A stretch of 64,000 nucleotides of DNA from Bacteroidales bacterium (GTDB taxonomy: Bacteria > Bacteroidota > Bacteroidia > Bacteroidales > UBA932): contig JAFSBV010000010.1 in assembly GCA_017437125.1 (NCBI GenBank), positions 1-64,000 on the forward strand, written 5' to 3'. Positions 63,395-64,000 of this stretch are shown here, piece by piece; within the stretch, counting starts at the first letter, position 1, and every line of letters begins with the position of its first letter. The position numbers were made by a program, and so were the translations under genes. Below the pieces are notes generated by a model. That model searched no databases. It saw only the letters and a list, made by a program, of their open reading frames with translations, and was not told the origin of the DNA.

Positions 63395-64000
63395 ATGAAT
63401 AAGAATTATCCTATTTACAAGACCACTTTCATAGATGATATGCGTTCCCTTGTAGAGGAGGCTGCGCAGAATTTCCCGGATAGCATAGCTATCTCATATA
63501 AAGAGAATTACTGGGACAAGGAAGTCAGAAAGGTGACTTTTTCACAATGGCGAGATGACGTGAGGAATCTGGGAACAGCTCTTATTTCTGCCGGACTCCG
63601 TGAGGAAAAGATAGCTATAGTGGGCGAGAACTCATATGGATGGTGCTGTTCTTTCTTTGCTGTTATGGCTATCGGATCTGTCACAGTACCAGTTGACAAG
63701 GAACTTCCTCTGGATGACATTGACGGCATAATCACGACTACCGGTTGCAAGGCTGTCATTTTCGGAAAGACTTCCGAGGCAAAGATCAAGGAACTTCTTC
63801 AGAAGGAGAGTCTCAAATCTGTGGAACTTCTCGTTTCCGTCGCACCGGAGAACTCGATTGACGCTTCCTTGCTTGGAGGCAGACAGCTGACTACGCTTGC
63901 CGAACTGCAGGAAAAGGGTGGCCGTCTCTACAGTAATGGAGATGATTCCTACTATTCTTACAAGATAGATACTAACAAGCTCGCCTCAATCGTGTTTACA
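63395..64000 (+). CDS. AMP-forming acyl-CoA ligase, N-terminal part (runs off the window)
   Basis: The frame is open from ATG 63395 to the window edge, 202 codons. It matches the start of long-chain fatty-acid CoA ligases: FIDDMRSLVEEAAQNFPDSI, KVTFSQWRDDVRNLGTALI, IAIVGENSYGWCCSFFAVMA and VPVDKELPLDDI. The ATP-binding P-loop expected soon after LASIVFT lies beyond the edge. It activates a fatty or other carboxylic acid to its CoA ester. It is divergent from gadB, with a promoter box at 63346-63353. Confidence 0.88.
   Translation, partial: MNKNYPIYKTTFIDDMRSLVEEAAQNFPDSIAISYKENYWDKEVRKVTFSQWRDDVRNLGTALISAGLREEKIAIVGENSYGWCCSFFAVMAIGSVTVPVDKELPLDDIDGIITTTGCKAVIFGKTSEAKIKELLQKESLKSVELLVSVAPENSIDASLLGGRQLTTLAELQEKGGRLYSNGDDSYYSYKIDTNKLASIVFT

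Overview
The window looks like chromosome of an anaerobic, plant-fibre-degrading member of the Bacteroidota, most likely a gut or rumen Bacteroidales. The evidence is the many upstream copies of the Bacteroidota -7 box TAnnTTTG (some with a TTG or TTTG about 19-21 bases before it), a large type II-C Cas9 of the Bacteroidota kind, an oxygen-detoxifying flavodiiron protein with rubredoxin, gadBC, and a dense set of secreted hemicellulases. No rRNA, tRNA, complete insertion sequence or SusC/SusD pair was found.

Region 1 (1-8400) is a type II-C CRISPR-Cas locus, visibly more AT-rich than the rest. An array of at least eight identical 48-bp repeats (1-593) reads rightward. The genes cas2, cas1, a Bro-N/DinD-like gene and cas9 read leftward toward it. 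A tracrRNA gene (about 7426-7508) lies upstream of cas9 on the opposite strand and overlaps the 3' end of a WYL-domain regulator gene. Each repeat carries its own Bacteroidota promoter. The Bro-N/DinD-like gene sits between cas9 and cas1, 6 bases before cas1, and is the most unusual part of the locus. A 38-bp perfect palindrome and a small element with inverted ends separate the array from cas2.

Region 2 (8500-17500) holds housekeeping and redox genes: rubredoxin and a flavodiiron protein with a cysteine-rich insert, a NifX-like protein with an FKBP isomerase, a LOG-family protein, aspartate ammonia-lyase, a TGS-fused nucleoside kinase, a TSUP permease, and a small lipoprotein next to a MauE-thioredoxin fusion.

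Region 3 (17500-55000) is dominated by carbohydrate-active enzymes suited to arabino-glucuronoxylan and beta-glucan: two tandem GH3 enzymes (one fused to a DUF1573 domain), GH127, lipoprotein GH5 with BACON, GH115, a type-B carboxylesterase, GH51, GH43, two tandem GH9, a GH10-feruloyl esterase fusion, a SASA-type acetylesterase and GH97. Between them are fRMsr, DUF454, an M64 peptidase preceded by a 38-residue peptide gene, an EamA transporter, GNAT, SDR, a Gate-domain membrane protein and a porin-like protein. Together they would remove acetyl, feruloyl, glucuronosyl and arabinosyl side groups, cut the backbone and trim the oligomers.

Region 4 (55000-64000) has an unknown 152-residue protein, a lipoprotein metallo-hydrolase, a thioredoxin-like protein, a Gfo/Idh/MocA oxidoreductase, a C69 dipeptidase, a DUF4380 protein, the gadB-gadC acid-resistance operon and the start of an AMP-forming acyl-CoA ligase that runs off the edge.
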